The notes beneath the pieces were generated by a model. It saw nothing but the letters and a program-made list of their open reading frames with translations. It made no database searches and had not been told where the DNA came from. A DNA stretch of 64,000 bases from Neoroseomonas lacus (GTDB taxonomy: Bacteria; Pseudomonadota; Alphaproteobacteria; Acetobacterales; Acetobacteraceae), in contig NZ_BMKW01000013.1 of NCBI RefSeq assembly GCF_014644535.1, positions 345 through 64,344 on the forward strand, in the 5' to 3' direction. Below are positions 1 through 8,439 of the stretch, piece by piece. The first letter of the stretch is position 1. Each line of letters starts with the position of its first letter. The position numbers and the translations under genes are program-made.

Positions 1-263
1 CAGGCGAGAGCGAAACTCGCGGCAAGCGTCGGCTTTACCTAGTGGATCTCTGAGAACCCGCCAGTCCGCCTCCGGCCAATTCTTAGCCGAGCCGTTTCGC
101 CCCGATCCGTCGATCCGGCGCAAGAGCCATGTATGGCCGTACGGGGACCTTCTCCTCCGTTGTGCCGGGCGGTGGGAGACACGGGCGCGCAGCCGGCGGT
201 TAGCGCCTCGGCGAGGTCGGCCGCCTACGTCGGTCGCTGTGAGCGCGCGTTGTATCATGATTG

Positions 264-2003
264 CTACGCTTCAGGGTACGTCGACGGTCGAGTGCAGGTT
301 GCCAGGGTTCCTGCCTCAAGAAGCCTCGCGGCTTCAAGGACGGTCGTCATTTGAACGGTGTGCGCGAACTGAAACGCATCATCATAGATGGTCTCGTCCG
401 GGAACTCCGTGGTTAGAGCAAAGGGCGGAATCAGATCGGGATTTTCCTTGAGCGTGCACACAATCCCATTCAGCACGGGGGCGGGCAGCACGCCCAGATG
501 TGCTTCGAACACGCGGATCTGCGCTTGGTTGAACGCCCGTAGCCCCGGGAGTTCCGCCAACCTGGCCGAAAGCTCATGGAGAAATTTCGTCGCCGGATCA
601 CGCAGTCCCGGCCTGAAGTGCATGATGAGGAAGAATCCCCTTGGGATGGCCCACTCCAGTGAATCGCGAGGGACGTATCCCGTGTTCGGCCGCGTGAATT
701 CGTGCGCAGGGTATCCGTGCATGTTGACGTGCAGCACGGCATTGGTTCGCGCATAAGCCTCTCTGCGGGCCTTGAGTTCCCCGAAGGGCGGGTCGGTCCT
801 GCTCGACAAGTCGTCGCCCGCCGCGCTGAAGCGAGCGGCATGATTGATGTGACGTGGATTGGCGACGCGGAGTTCGCGATGAAGAGCATAGCCATCCGGG
901 TTCTCCAACGGGACCAGCGCGAAGCCAAGGCCACGCTTCTTCAATTCCGCTGCGGCACGAAGGGCGCCAACCAGGCCAGACGTCTCGTTCGCGTGCTGCC
1001 CCGCCGTGACGACCAAGCCGATGTTCCGCCCGGAGAACTCGGCGGCCATGACCCGTCGGCCGCGATAGGAGACCGTGTCGAAGCGCTCTCCTCCCAAAGC
1101 GTCCAACTCAGTCGCGATTTGATCTGGATCCAGAGGCCGGGTTGCTTGGGGAAGAACCTGCTCTCCATCGGCGCAAGGCTCCTCGGTGGCGGGGGGTCCA
1201 ACCGTCACGCGTAGCCGGGTGGCACCGTCACTACACCGAATATCCGGCACGACCTGGCCGAGCCGGAGCGTACGGTCGCCCGGCGGCAAGAGCGCACGCA
1301 GCTGGAAAAACTCGCGAATGGAAAAGTAGAGATCCTCGTGAAGCGCTTCGCGCGTGCTGATACATTCATCGCCATAGCTTAGGCGACGTTCAATGCCACC
1401 GGTCTCGACGGCGACAGAGAGCGTATCAAAGAACGGTGCGACCTCCGGCCAAGGCTCCGCAACCAACGCCTCGAACACCGCTGCGAAGGCTGTCTCGTAC
1501 TCCGTCTGGAGCGGCGCGCCAGGTACACTCGGATCGAGTTGCACCCAGCCGCAGGGAGCCAGCACCGCATCGCCGAGGGGATCACGTCGCTCCACATTCG
1601 GCGCGAACACGCGATGCTCGTTGCGACGCGTCTCGTACTCCAGGAGGACACCGTAATGTAGTGGGTCGTCGCCAGCCTCGAACCGGAGTTCTACGCTCGC
1701 AAGCAATCCTGCAAGCGGATAGACCTCAAGCTCGAAGCGGCGTTCAGATGCCAGCCGATGGGATGGCGTCCGGATCGTTACCGCCGTCAGCCCCGTTAGC
1801 TGCACTTCTTCGAGAAAGAAATGAAGCAGCGGCTTGTAAGCACTTCGCAGGCGCGCACTGACACCCGCGGCGCGCAGCGCTGCTTCGATTGATCGCCGGG
1901 TCGGCTCGTCTTCGAACACCCAGGCCTCGAAGCACCGCCCGGGCGGGTCGGCCAGCAGCTGATCAACCGCGCGGGAGATTTGGATGTCGAGCAATGTCTT
2001 CAA
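264..2003 (-). CDS. M14-type zinc carboxypeptidase-like protein
   Basis: Predicted metallopeptidase of the zinc-carboxypeptidase (M14) fold, 579 aa. The C-terminal half carries GQHANE (H337 and E340, the HxxE zinc pair), ENPDG at 367-371 (a typical M14 motif) and NMHG (H429, likely third zinc ligand). The N-terminal ~300 residues are a poorly characterised alpha/beta region with no motif I recognise. The frame stays open far upstream on the antisense of the next genes, so the start must be chosen. TTG at 2003 has GGAG six bases upstream and gives MKTLLDIQISRAVD; GTG at 2051 is the alternative. No signal peptide is seen, so it is probably cytoplasmic. It stands alone on the minus strand at the outer edge of the recombinase island. 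Substrate unknown. Fold call fairly secure, start less so. Confidence 0.68.
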   Translation of the reverse strand: MKTLLDIQISRAVDQLLADPPGRCFEAWVFEDEPTRRSIEAALRAAGVSARLRSAYKPLLHFFLEEVQLTGLTAVTIRTPSHRLASERRFELEVYPLAGLLASVELRFEAGDDPLHYGVLLEYETRRNEHRVFAPNVERRDPLGDAVLAPCGWVQLDPSVPGAPLQTEYETAFAAVFEALVAEPWPEVAPFFDTLSVAVETGGIERRLSYGDECISTREALHEDLYFSIREFFQLRALLPPGDRTLRLGQVVPDIRCSDGATRLRVTVGPPATEEPCADGEQVLPQATRPLDPDQIATELDALGGERFDTVSYRGRRVMAAEFSGRNIGLVVTAGQHANETSGLVGALRAAAELKKRGLGFALVPLENPDGYALHRELRVANPRHINHAARFSAAGDDLSSRTDPPFGELKARREAYARTNAVLHVNMHGYPAHEFTRPNTGYVPRDSLEWAIPRGFFLIMHFRPGLRDPATKFLHELSARLAELPGLRAFNQAQIRVFEAHLGVLPAPVLNGIVCTLKENPDLIPPFALTTEFPDETIYDDAFQFAHTVQMTTVLEAARLLEAGTLATCTRPSTYPEA

Positions 2004-2460
2004 AGCCGTCTCCGCGAACTGAAGATGGGAGGCCCAAGCTGCATTCAGCACCCGCCCAGGCGATGTTTGGCGCAGTGCCGTAGACTGGAGGACCACCGCA
2101 TCCCTGGCTACTGGGAGACTTGGCGCCCGCCGCGCCGCGCAGGCACGGCTCAGGTCATGCCCCGCGACATCGTATTCACGGTGACGAGGGACGGGGGCGC
2201 GGCGAGCACCTGTAGATTTGGCAATGGCTGACGGAAGGCGGGGCGACAACGCCCGCCCAGCGCCCATCCCTGCAGCAACCACGTTCAGGTCGGACACCGT
2301 CCAAGTGACGCGCTGATTCAGCTCGACTTCCTTGCGACAGGAAGCATTGGTGATGACGTGCCGCGGGTGAGGGAGCCCGCGAGAGCAAACCCGGCAGGTC
2401 CCGGGCTTCGGATGGTGGGAGCGTCGCATGGTGCGATCTCCCACAAAAGGAACCATCCCG
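2004..2460. other. Intergenic region between divergent peptidase and DUF3489 gene
   Basis: 457 bases without a convincing gene. Open frames here are continuations of neighbours or antisense shadows. The only structured element I see is the hairpin at 2415-2444. Promoters for both divergent genes must lie here, but no clear -35/-10 pair stands out. Confidence 0.5.
2415..2444 (+). promoter_or_regulatory. Hairpin just upstream of the DUF3489 ribosome site
   Basis: Outer arms GTGGGAG and CTCCCAC enclose inner arms TCGCA and TGCGA around a TGG loop, with a small asymmetric bulge. It ends three bases before the AAAGGA ribosome-binding sequence of the DUF3489 gene at 2461. It could be a 5' UTR control hairpin or a protein-binding dyad; nothing in the sequence decides which. 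Confidence 0.45.
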
Positions 2461-3063
2461 ATGTCCAACACCAAGACCCTCACCGTCGCCCAGATTCTCA
2501 TCCTCGCCACTGCCGCACAGCGGCCAGACCACATGGTCCTCCCCCTGCCGCCGACGATCCGCGCTCGTGGTGGCGCACAGCGCAACCTGCTCAGCCCTCT
2601 GCTCAAGATGAACCTCGTCGCGGAGGTGCCGGTCGATGACGCGAGCATCGCCTGGCGAACCGACCAGGCCGGTCTGCGCCACGGCCTCCGCATCACCGCA
2701 GCCGGTCTCACCGCCGCAGGCGTCCATGGCGATGCAACGGTGGAGACGGCAGATGCCGGCGCCGACACCTCCGAGGCGGAGCTCTCGGTTTCCGCGGGCA
2801 GCGACGCCGCCGCGGTCGAAGAGCCTTCTGCTGAGCGTGGTTCGCGGGACGCTCCACCTCGGCGTCCGACCGGCAAGCTGGGTGAGGTGTTGCAGGCTAT
2901 CTCCGCCGAGGCGGGTGCAACGCTCGTCGAAATCACGACGCTGACCGGCTGGCTTCCGCACACGGTGCGCGCTGCCGTCACCGGCCTGCGCAAGCGGGGT
3001 TTTGATGTGGCACTCATCCAGCAGAGCGGCCGTAAGGCCTACCGCCTGACGACAATGGGCTGA
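2461..3063 (+). CDS. DUF3489 domain protein
   Basis: 200-aa protein of unknown function. The C-terminal ~65 residues (from RPTGKLGEVLQ) match the DUF3489 pattern, a small winged-helix-like module in which the segment TLVEITTLTGWLPHTVRAAV looks like a helix-turn-helix; DNA binding is therefore an inference. The middle (about 85-130) is acidic and low complexity, probably a linker. The start at ATG 2461 (MSNTKTL) is preferred over the GTG at 2428 because AAAGGA lies just upstream. It is first in a three-gene cluster with a DUF2924 gene 11 bases downstream and a serine recombinase. This combination recurs in alphaproteobacterial mobile regions (established), so a recombination accessory role is likely but unproven. 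Confidence 0.8.
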   Translation: MSNTKTLTVAQILILATAAQRPDHMVLPLPPTIRARGGAQRNLLSPLLKMNLVAEVPVDDASIAWRTDQAGLRHGLRITAAGLTAAGVHGDATVETADAGADTSEAELSVSAGSDAAAVEEPSAERGSRDAPPRRPTGKLGEVLQAISAEAGATLVEITTLTGWLPHTVRAAVTGLRKRGFDVALIQQSGRKAYRLTTMG

Positions 3064-3074
3064 GGACGGCCCCG

Positions 3075-3632
3075 ATGCCGCCAACTGCTGACACACCTCT
3101 CACAGTCTCCCTGCCGTCGCCGCAGCCCGGGGGAACGGTGCCCACGCTCCCCATCGTTGCCTCCCCGGACGAGGTGACCGGGCGCGTTGCAGCGCTGGCA
3201 AGCCTCGGACTGGAGGACCTCCGTATCGAGTGGCGGAAGCTGTACCGCACCGCGCCGCCGCTGCGTCTCAGCCGTGATCTCCTGCAGCGGAGCATTGCAC
3301 ATCGTATGCAGGAGGAGGCGCTGGGTAGCCTGTCAACCGCTGCCCAACGCCAACTCACGGCCTTGGCACGCACCTTGGCGTCAAACGGCAAGCAGCCGCC
3401 AGTCGCATCCGCCGCCAAGCTCAAGCCGGGCACGACCCTCGTTCGCGAATGGCACGGACGGTCGCACACCGTCATCGTCCAGGAGAAGGGATTCGCGCAC
3501 GAGGGAAAGCACTACGCTTCCCTGACTCAGATCGCCCACCTCATCACCGGTGCGCACTGGTCCGGGCCGCGCTTCTTCGGCCTGCACCGAGCACCGAGGC
3601 GCACCAGGCAGGGAGCAGCCGACGGTGAATGA
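3075..3632 (+). CDS. DUF2924 domain protein
   Basis: 185-aa protein of the DUF2924 family, commonly encoded immediately before large serine recombinases. Recognisable blocks are LEDLRIEWRKLYRTAPPLRL (a short domain that may contact DNA), SRDLLQRSIAHRMQEEALG, and the C-terminal GTTLVREWHGRSHTVIVQ and SLTQIAHLITGAHWSGPRFF. The latter resembles a small beta barrel plus helix typical of the family. No catalytic motif is seen. The TGA stop overlaps the GTG start region of the recombinase (3625-3632), so the two are translationally coupled, supporting a joint function. Biochemical role unknown. Confidence 0.82.
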   Translation: MPPTADTPLTVSLPSPQPGGTVPTLPIVASPDEVTGRVAALASLGLEDLRIEWRKLYRTAPPLRLSRDLLQRSIAHRMQEEALGSLSTAAQRQLTALARTLASNGKQPPVASAAKLKPGTTLVREWHGRSHTVIVQEKGFAHEGKHYASLTQIAHLITGAHWSGPRFFGLHRAPRRTRQGAADGE

Positions 3633-5355
3633 GCAACGACGGAAATCGCCATCATCGTCACCACGCGGCGTTAGCCGGCGCTGTGCGATCTACACCCGCA
3701 AGTCTTCTGAGGAAGGCCTCGATCAGGTCTTCAATAGCCTCGATGCGCAGCGCGAGGCCTGCGAAGCCTATGCCAGCAGCCAACGCCATGAGGGTTGGGT
3801 GCTACTGCCAACCCGATATGACGATGGCGGCCTGTCCGGCGGCAATATTGAGCGGCCCAGCCTGCAGCGCCTGCTGACCGACATCCGTGCCGGCAAGGTC
3901 GACCTGGTGCTGGTCTATAAGGTCGATCGGCTGACCCGTTCGCTGTCCGATTTCGCCCGCATCGTCGACGTCATGGATGAGCACGGCGCCTCCTTCGTCT
4001 CGGTCACCCAGCACTTCAATACGGCAACCAGCATGGGTCGCCTGACGCTCAACATGCTGCTCTCCTTCGCGCAGTTCGAGCGCGAGGTCGCCGGGGAGCG
4101 AATTCGCGACAAGATCGCCGCGTCAAAGCGCAAGGGCATGTGGATGGGGGGATCTGTGCCCCTCGGGTATGTAGTCCGTGATCGTAAGCTGGTCGTCGAC
4201 GACGCGGAGGCAGAAAGGGTGCGGCAGGTATTCCGCACCTATCACGAACTCGGCTCGGTCCGGCTGCTGCAAACGCGTCTGGCGGCGGAAGGAATTACGA
4301 GCAAGTCGGGACAGCGGCTCGTGCACGGCGCCTTGTTTCACATGCTGCAGAACCGAGTCTATCGCGGCGAGGTTCCCCACAAGGGCAACGTCTATCCCGG
4401 CGAGCACGAGGCGATCATCGACCTCCCGTTGTGGGATGCCGTTCAGACACAGCTCGCCGAGAACCGCGTGCAGCGCGCCTCTGGCAGCAATGCTGACCAT
4501 CCGAGCCTGCTGGCGGGGCTGGCCTTCGATGGCGATGGCCATACACGCCTGACGCCGACCCATGCGGTCAAGGCTGGGAAGCGATATCGGTACTATGTCT
4601 CGCAGACGCTGATCGCCGCGCCGCGGTCTTCATCGCCGGGCGGCCGTCGCGTCCCTGCCAGTGACCTCGAGCAGTTGGTAATCGGCCGCATCCGGCGGTT
4701 CCTCGCCGATGAAGCGGCTCTGCATGCGGCGCTGCGGCCGTTCGTGCCGGACGCGGCGGGGCGCCGCAGGTTGCTGGATCGGGCGTCCCGCCTGGCACAA
4801 GACTGGCCCAAGCTGAGCGCGACCGAGGTCCGACAGATTCTGCTCGGGATGCTATCGCGCGTCAGTCTTCACGCCGATCGGATCGATTTGCATGTGCAGC
4901 CCGATCGCTTGCCGCAGCTACTGATCGGTGGACCTGGCGCCGTGTCGCTCGAGGCCACGACCAGGAAGGTGGAAACCTCGTCGCTAGTCCTGTCCGTGCA
5001 GGCATCGCTGAGGCGTGCAGGAAAGGAGATCGCGATGGTACTCGGAGCAGATCCGGCTGCCGCGCCGACTGCCGATCCTGCCATGATGCGGCTGATCCTG
5101 CGCGCCCGGGCAATGTGGGAAAAGGTGCAGCGGGGCGAGGTGGCAGGGCTTGGAGAACTCGCGACACAGGAAGGTGTCAGCGGCTCCTATGCTTCACGCC
5201 TCATCCGGCTGGCGTTCCTCGCGCCGGATGTTCTCAGCGCGGTGATGAATGGCCGGCAGCCGGCAGAACTCTCTGCGGCCGGCCTGCTCCAAGAATGCCG
5301 ACGTGGCCTTCCGCTCGACTGGCAGCACCAGCGCGAGACCCTTGGCTTCCGCTGA
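3625..5355 (+). CDS. Large serine recombinase
   Basis: Site-specific recombinase of the resolvase/invertase large-serine type, 576 aa. The N-terminal catalytic domain carries YTRKS (R25, nucleophile S27), the GLSGGNIERP block, DLVLVYKVDRLTRS and FAQFEREVAGERIRDKI. A recombinase domain follows (GSVPLGYVV..., VHGALFHMLQNRVYRGE), then a region aligned with the usual zinc ribbon (GLAFDGDGHTRLTPTHAVK) that has lost the cysteines, as in this alphaproteobacterial subfamily. The C-terminus ends in a helix-turn-helix-like segment (GVSGSYASRLIRLAFLAPDV). GTG 3625 is taken as start because it overlaps the DUF2924 stop; an upstream GTG at 3550 would extend into that gene. It probably mobilises the surrounding island. 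Confidence 0.9.
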   Translation: MNEQRRKSPSSSPRGVSRRCAIYTRKSSEEGLDQVFNSLDAQREACEAYASSQRHEGWVLLPTRYDDGGLSGGNIERPSLQRLLTDIRAGKVDLVLVYKVDRLTRSLSDFARIVDVMDEHGASFVSVTQHFNTATSMGRLTLNMLLSFAQFEREVAGERIRDKIAASKRKGMWMGGSVPLGYVVRDRKLVVDDAEAERVRQVFRTYHELGSVRLLQTRLAAEGITSKSGQRLVHGALFHMLQNRVYRGEVPHKGNVYPGEHEAIIDLPLWDAVQTQLAENRVQRASGSNADHPSLLAGLAFDGDGHTRLTPTHAVKAGKRYRYYVSQTLIAAPRSSSPGGRRVPASDLEQLVIGRIRRFLADEAALHAALRPFVPDAAGRRRLLDRASRLAQDWPKLSATEVRQILLGMLSRVSLHADRIDLHVQPDRLPQLLIGGPGAVSLEATTRKVETSSLVLSVQASLRRAGKEIAMVLGADPAAAPTADPAMMRLILRARAMWEKVQRGEVAGLGELATQEGVSGSYASRLIRLAFLAPDVLSAVMNGRQPAELSAAGLLQECRRGLPLDWQHQRETLGFR

Positions 5356-5640
5356 TCCGCAAAAACACCCCAACGTCACCTGGGATGTAGAGGCACGCAT
5401 CGGCGCCGATCCGGCGTGGTCTGGCTTTCCGCCTCCTGTGCCGCAGCGAGGGCCATCGAAAAACTCGTACTGCCAAAAGGGGCAGGAGAGACACGGGCAG
5501 GGATTGCGCCGCGAATCCGGGACCAAATGCGTCTCTTGGCCGCCGCGCAAAAACCGCATCGGCGCAAGCCCGCGGTTTTCCGGGCGTGTCCGCGTGGACC
5601 CTCCTGGAAGTAAAAATTGTTCAATATCAATGACTTAACG

Positions 5641-5715
<75 letters not shown>

Positions 5716-5735
5716 TCCGCCCCGCCTCATACCCT

Positions 5736-6587
5736 TCACTCGCCCACCCCGTGAAGCCCCCCACCCCACCGCCACCAAGCATCGGGCAACAAATCGGCGG
5801 CGCCGGCCGCAGTGACCGGGTCAGCGAACACCCCGAAGCAGGTCGCCCCCGACCCGCTCATCCGCGCCAACAGGCACCCCGGCAGCCCCCGCAGCGCCGC
5901 CAGCACTTCTGCAATCGCGGGACACAGCGCAATCGCCGCCGGCTCCAGATCGTTGCGCAGCCTGGCAAGGTCGCCCGCCATGGCCACCGCATGCGGCCAG
6001 CCCGCCGGCAGCCGCGCTGCCTCGGAAAACCCACCCTGCCGGGCCTTGAACACCGCCGGCGTCGGCAGCGCGAGACGCGGATTCGCCAACACCAGCCCAC
6101 AAACGGGCAAGCGCGGCGCCGGCGACAACACCTCGCCGACCCCGCCCATGCGGCATGGCCGCGACGCCAGGCAGGCCGGGATATCGGCCCCCAGCCGAAC
6201 GGCCAGCGCCGCCAGCCGCTCCTCCCCCCAGCGCAGCCTCCACAGGTCATCGAGCACGCGCAACGCCGCCGCGGCATCCGCGCTGCCGCCACCGATGCCC
6301 GACGCCACCGGCAACCGCTTGGTCAACGTCAACGCCGCCCGCGCCGGCACGCCGGCCGCCTCGGCCAGGGCGCGCGCCGACCGCAGCACCAGGTTGTCCG
6401 GCTCGGCCCGCAGCGCCGCGCTCTCCGGCCCCTCCAACGCCAGCGTCAACGCCGCCGCCGGCGCCGCCCCCACCGCATCCGCGACGCCGGCGAAGACGAC
6501 GAGGCTGTCCAGCAGGTGATACCCATCGGCCCGCCGGCCGGTCACATGCAGGTGCAGATTGACCTTCGCCGGGGCGGCCTGGCTCAG
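5736..6587 (-). CDS. ispE: 4-diphosphocytidyl-2-C-methyl-D-erythritol kinase
   Basis: GHMP-family kinase phosphorylating CDP-ME at the 2-hydroxyl in the MEP isoprenoid pathway; cytoplasmic. The GHMP ATP loop [14 protein letters not shown] is at about 93-106, and GADIPAC holds the catalytic Asp (D135). The N-terminal [20 protein letters not shown] contains the conserved lysine (K8). No ATG, GTG or TTG precedes that block in frame. The first standard start is GTG 6545, which would delete the AKVN motif and its lysine. The CTG at 6587 overlaps the stop of the upstream TPR gene as CTGA and gives 283 aa, the normal family length, so I place the start there. Cotranscribed with the TPR gene and probably tRNA-Gln. 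Confidence 0.9.
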   Translation of the reverse strand: MSQAAPAKVNLHLHVTGRRADGYHLLDSLVVFAGVADAVGAAPAAALTLALEGPESAALRAEPDNLVLRSARALAEAAGVPARAALTLTKRLPVASGIGGGSADAAAALRVLDDLWRLRWGEERLAALAVRLGADIPACLASRPCRMGGVGEVLSPAPRLPVCGLVLANPRLALPTPAVFKARQGGFSEAARLPAGWPHAVAMAGDLARLRNDLEPAAIALCPAIAEVLAALRGLPGCLLARMSGSGATCFGVFADPVTAAGAADLLPDAWWRWGGGLHGVGE

Positions 6588-8284
6588 CGCCGGTTCTCCG
6601 CCACGGGGTTGGCCGGCAGGCCGTTGGCGATCTTCGCCTCGATCCGCGGCCCGTCATCGCCCTCGGGCCCGAGCAGCAGGGCGCGGCGCCACTGGAAGCG
6701 CGCCTCGCGCTGGCGCCCGGCCGCCCAATAGGCGTCGCCCAGATGGTCGTTGATGACGCTGCTGCGCGACTCGAGTTCCACCGCGCGTTCGAGCCAGCGG
6801 ATCGCCCCCGGCAGGTCATTCAGCTTGTACAGCGCCCAGCCGAGGCTGTCGGCGATGTTGCCATCCTGCGGGCGCAGCGCGGCAGCGCGTTCGATCATCC
6901 GCCGCGCCTCGGCCAGGTGCTCGCCACGCTCTACCCAGGTATAGCCGAGATAATTCAGCACGAAGGGCTGCTCGGGGCTGAGTTCCAGCGCATGGCGGAA
7001 ATCCGCTTCGGCGGCCGGCCAGTCCCCGGCGCGCTCCAACGCCACGCCGCGGCTGTAGAACAGCGGCCAATGCGCCGGCGTGGGCGCCGAGACACGGGCG
7101 ATCGCCTCGGAATAGGCCGTGGCCGCTTCCGCCCAGCGCTGCTTGCTGCGGAACAGGTCGCCCAACCGAGCATAAGGCTGCGAGGCGGTCGGGAAGGCGG
7201 CGGCAATGGCGCGCAGCTGCGCCACCGCCTCATCGGTGCGATCCATCCGCTCCAGCACCGCCGCGCGCCGCAACCCGACCAGCCCGGCCAACAGGTCGTC
7301 GGACGGCACCTGGTCGAGCATGGCCAAGGCCGCGGCATATTGCCGCTCATCGCCCAGCGCGTCGGAGGCCATCAGCAGCGCCGGCGCGAAACCGGGCCGC
7401 AGCCTCAGCGCGAGGCGCGTCAGTGCCAGCGAGAATTCCGCCGCCCCCTGCCCGCGCAGCGAGCCGGACAACGCCAGATAGGCCTCGGCGAACCCCTCGA
7501 CCGGCGAGGCGACGGCGCGGGTGCCGAACAGCGTCCGCTGCGCCGCCGGCGAACCGGACAGCACCAGGTCCTCCTGGCTGCGCGCATAGGCGTCGAGCAG
7601 CCGCTCGGCATCGGCTTCCTTGCCGCCGCGGGCGAGGATGCCGCCGGCAATCTGCACCAGGCGCAGCGTCATCGGCTGCGGGTCGCCGATGGCGATGCGC
7701 ACGAAGCGTTCCGCCTCGCGCGGGCGGTTGGCGAGGTCGCAGATCAGCGCGGCATGCATCGCATACAGCGTGCGCAGCCGGCCGGATTCCGCCAGCGGCC
7801 GCAGCAGGGCGAGCGCCGCCTCGGTCTCCCCCTTGCCCTGCAGCGTCCAGGCCAGCAGCATCGGCTGCAACAGTTGCGAGACCCCCTGGCGCGGCAGCGC
7901 GCGGATGCGTTGCTCGGTGCGGTCCCAACGGCCCGCCTGCGCATCGGTGCCCGCCAGCAACAGGGCGGCGAGCGCATTGTCGGGCAGCCGCCGCGCCAGC
8001 CGCACCGCCTCGGGCCGGCCGTCGAGCAGGGTGGCGATGAAGGCGCGCTCCACCACCTCGGGCTGGTTGGGGTCCGCCTCCAGCACCGCCAGCAGGCTGT
8101 CCGCCGCGATCCGCGTATCGGATTCGGAGGTGGCGAAACGCCCGGCCAGATAGGCGCCGAAGGCGTTGCTGGCACTGGGAGAGAAGCTGCCCGGTGAGCT
8201 GCCGTCGCCCTCCCCGGCGGCGCAGGCCGACAGCAATGCCGCCGCGAGGAGGAGGGTGCGGGATGAGCGGACCGGGAACATCAT
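6584..8284 (-). CDS. TPR-repeat lipoprotein
   Basis: 566-aa tetratricopeptide-repeat protein. The N-terminus has a lipoprotein signal ending LLSAC with C21 as the lipidation site, so it is anchored in the envelope and probably periplasmic. TPR-like helical pairs run through most of the chain. The clearest are in the C-terminal third: [20 protein letters not shown], then [20 protein letters not shown], then [20 protein letters not shown]. Such proteins are scaffolds; no enzyme motif is present. Located directly upstream of ispE with a 4-base overlap, a pairing common in Rhodospirillales, but no functional link is known to me. Two adjacent ATGs are possible starts. Confidence 0.88.
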   Translation of the reverse strand: MMFPVRSSRTLLLAAALLSACAAGEGDGSSPGSFSPSASNAFGAYLAGRFATSESDTRIAADSLLAVLEADPNQPEVVERAFIATLLDGRPEAVRLARRLPDNALAALLLAGTDAQAGRWDRTEQRIRALPRQGVSQLLQPMLLAWTLQGKGETEAALALLRPLAESGRLRTLYAMHAALICDLANRPREAERFVRIAIGDPQPMTLRLVQIAGGILARGGKEADAERLLDAYARSQEDLVLSGSPAAQRTLFGTRAVASPVEGFAEAYLALSGSLRGQGAAEFSLALTRLALRLRPGFAPALLMASDALGDERQYAAALAMLDQVPSDDLLAGLVGLRRAAVLERMDRTDEAVAQLRAIAAAFPTASQPYARLGDLFRSKQRWAEAATAYSEAIARVSAPTPAHWPLFYSRGVALERAGDWPAAEADFRHALELSPEQPFVLNYLGYTWVERGEHLAEARRMIERAAALRPQDGNIADSLGWALYKLNDLPGAIRWLERAVELESRSSVINDHLGDAYWAAGRQREARFQWRRALLLGPEGDDGPRIEAKIANGLPANPVAENRR

Positions 8285-8439
8285 TCAGTCATCCTAGCGG
8301 CCCACGCTGCGCCGCACCACGGCGGATCGCCAAGCAAGGCGGGGTTTGCCGGCCCACCGCGGCCGGTATGCGTCGTCCGGCACCGGGCCGATGCCGGAAT
8401 GTCACCATGTGTCGTGTGAAGCCTTCCCGAACAGCCCCT

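Noticed and set aside
1..263. Possible end of a gene entering from the left edge
   Set aside because: One frame stops at 42 and another stays open to 451, but neither shows recognisable protein sequence; too little to support a feature.
2052..3017. Open frame extending the M14-type peptidase by over 300 codons upstream on the minus strand
   Set aside because: It is antisense to the DUF3489 gene, has Arg/Ala-rich shadow composition, and the peptidase homology begins only near 2003-2051.
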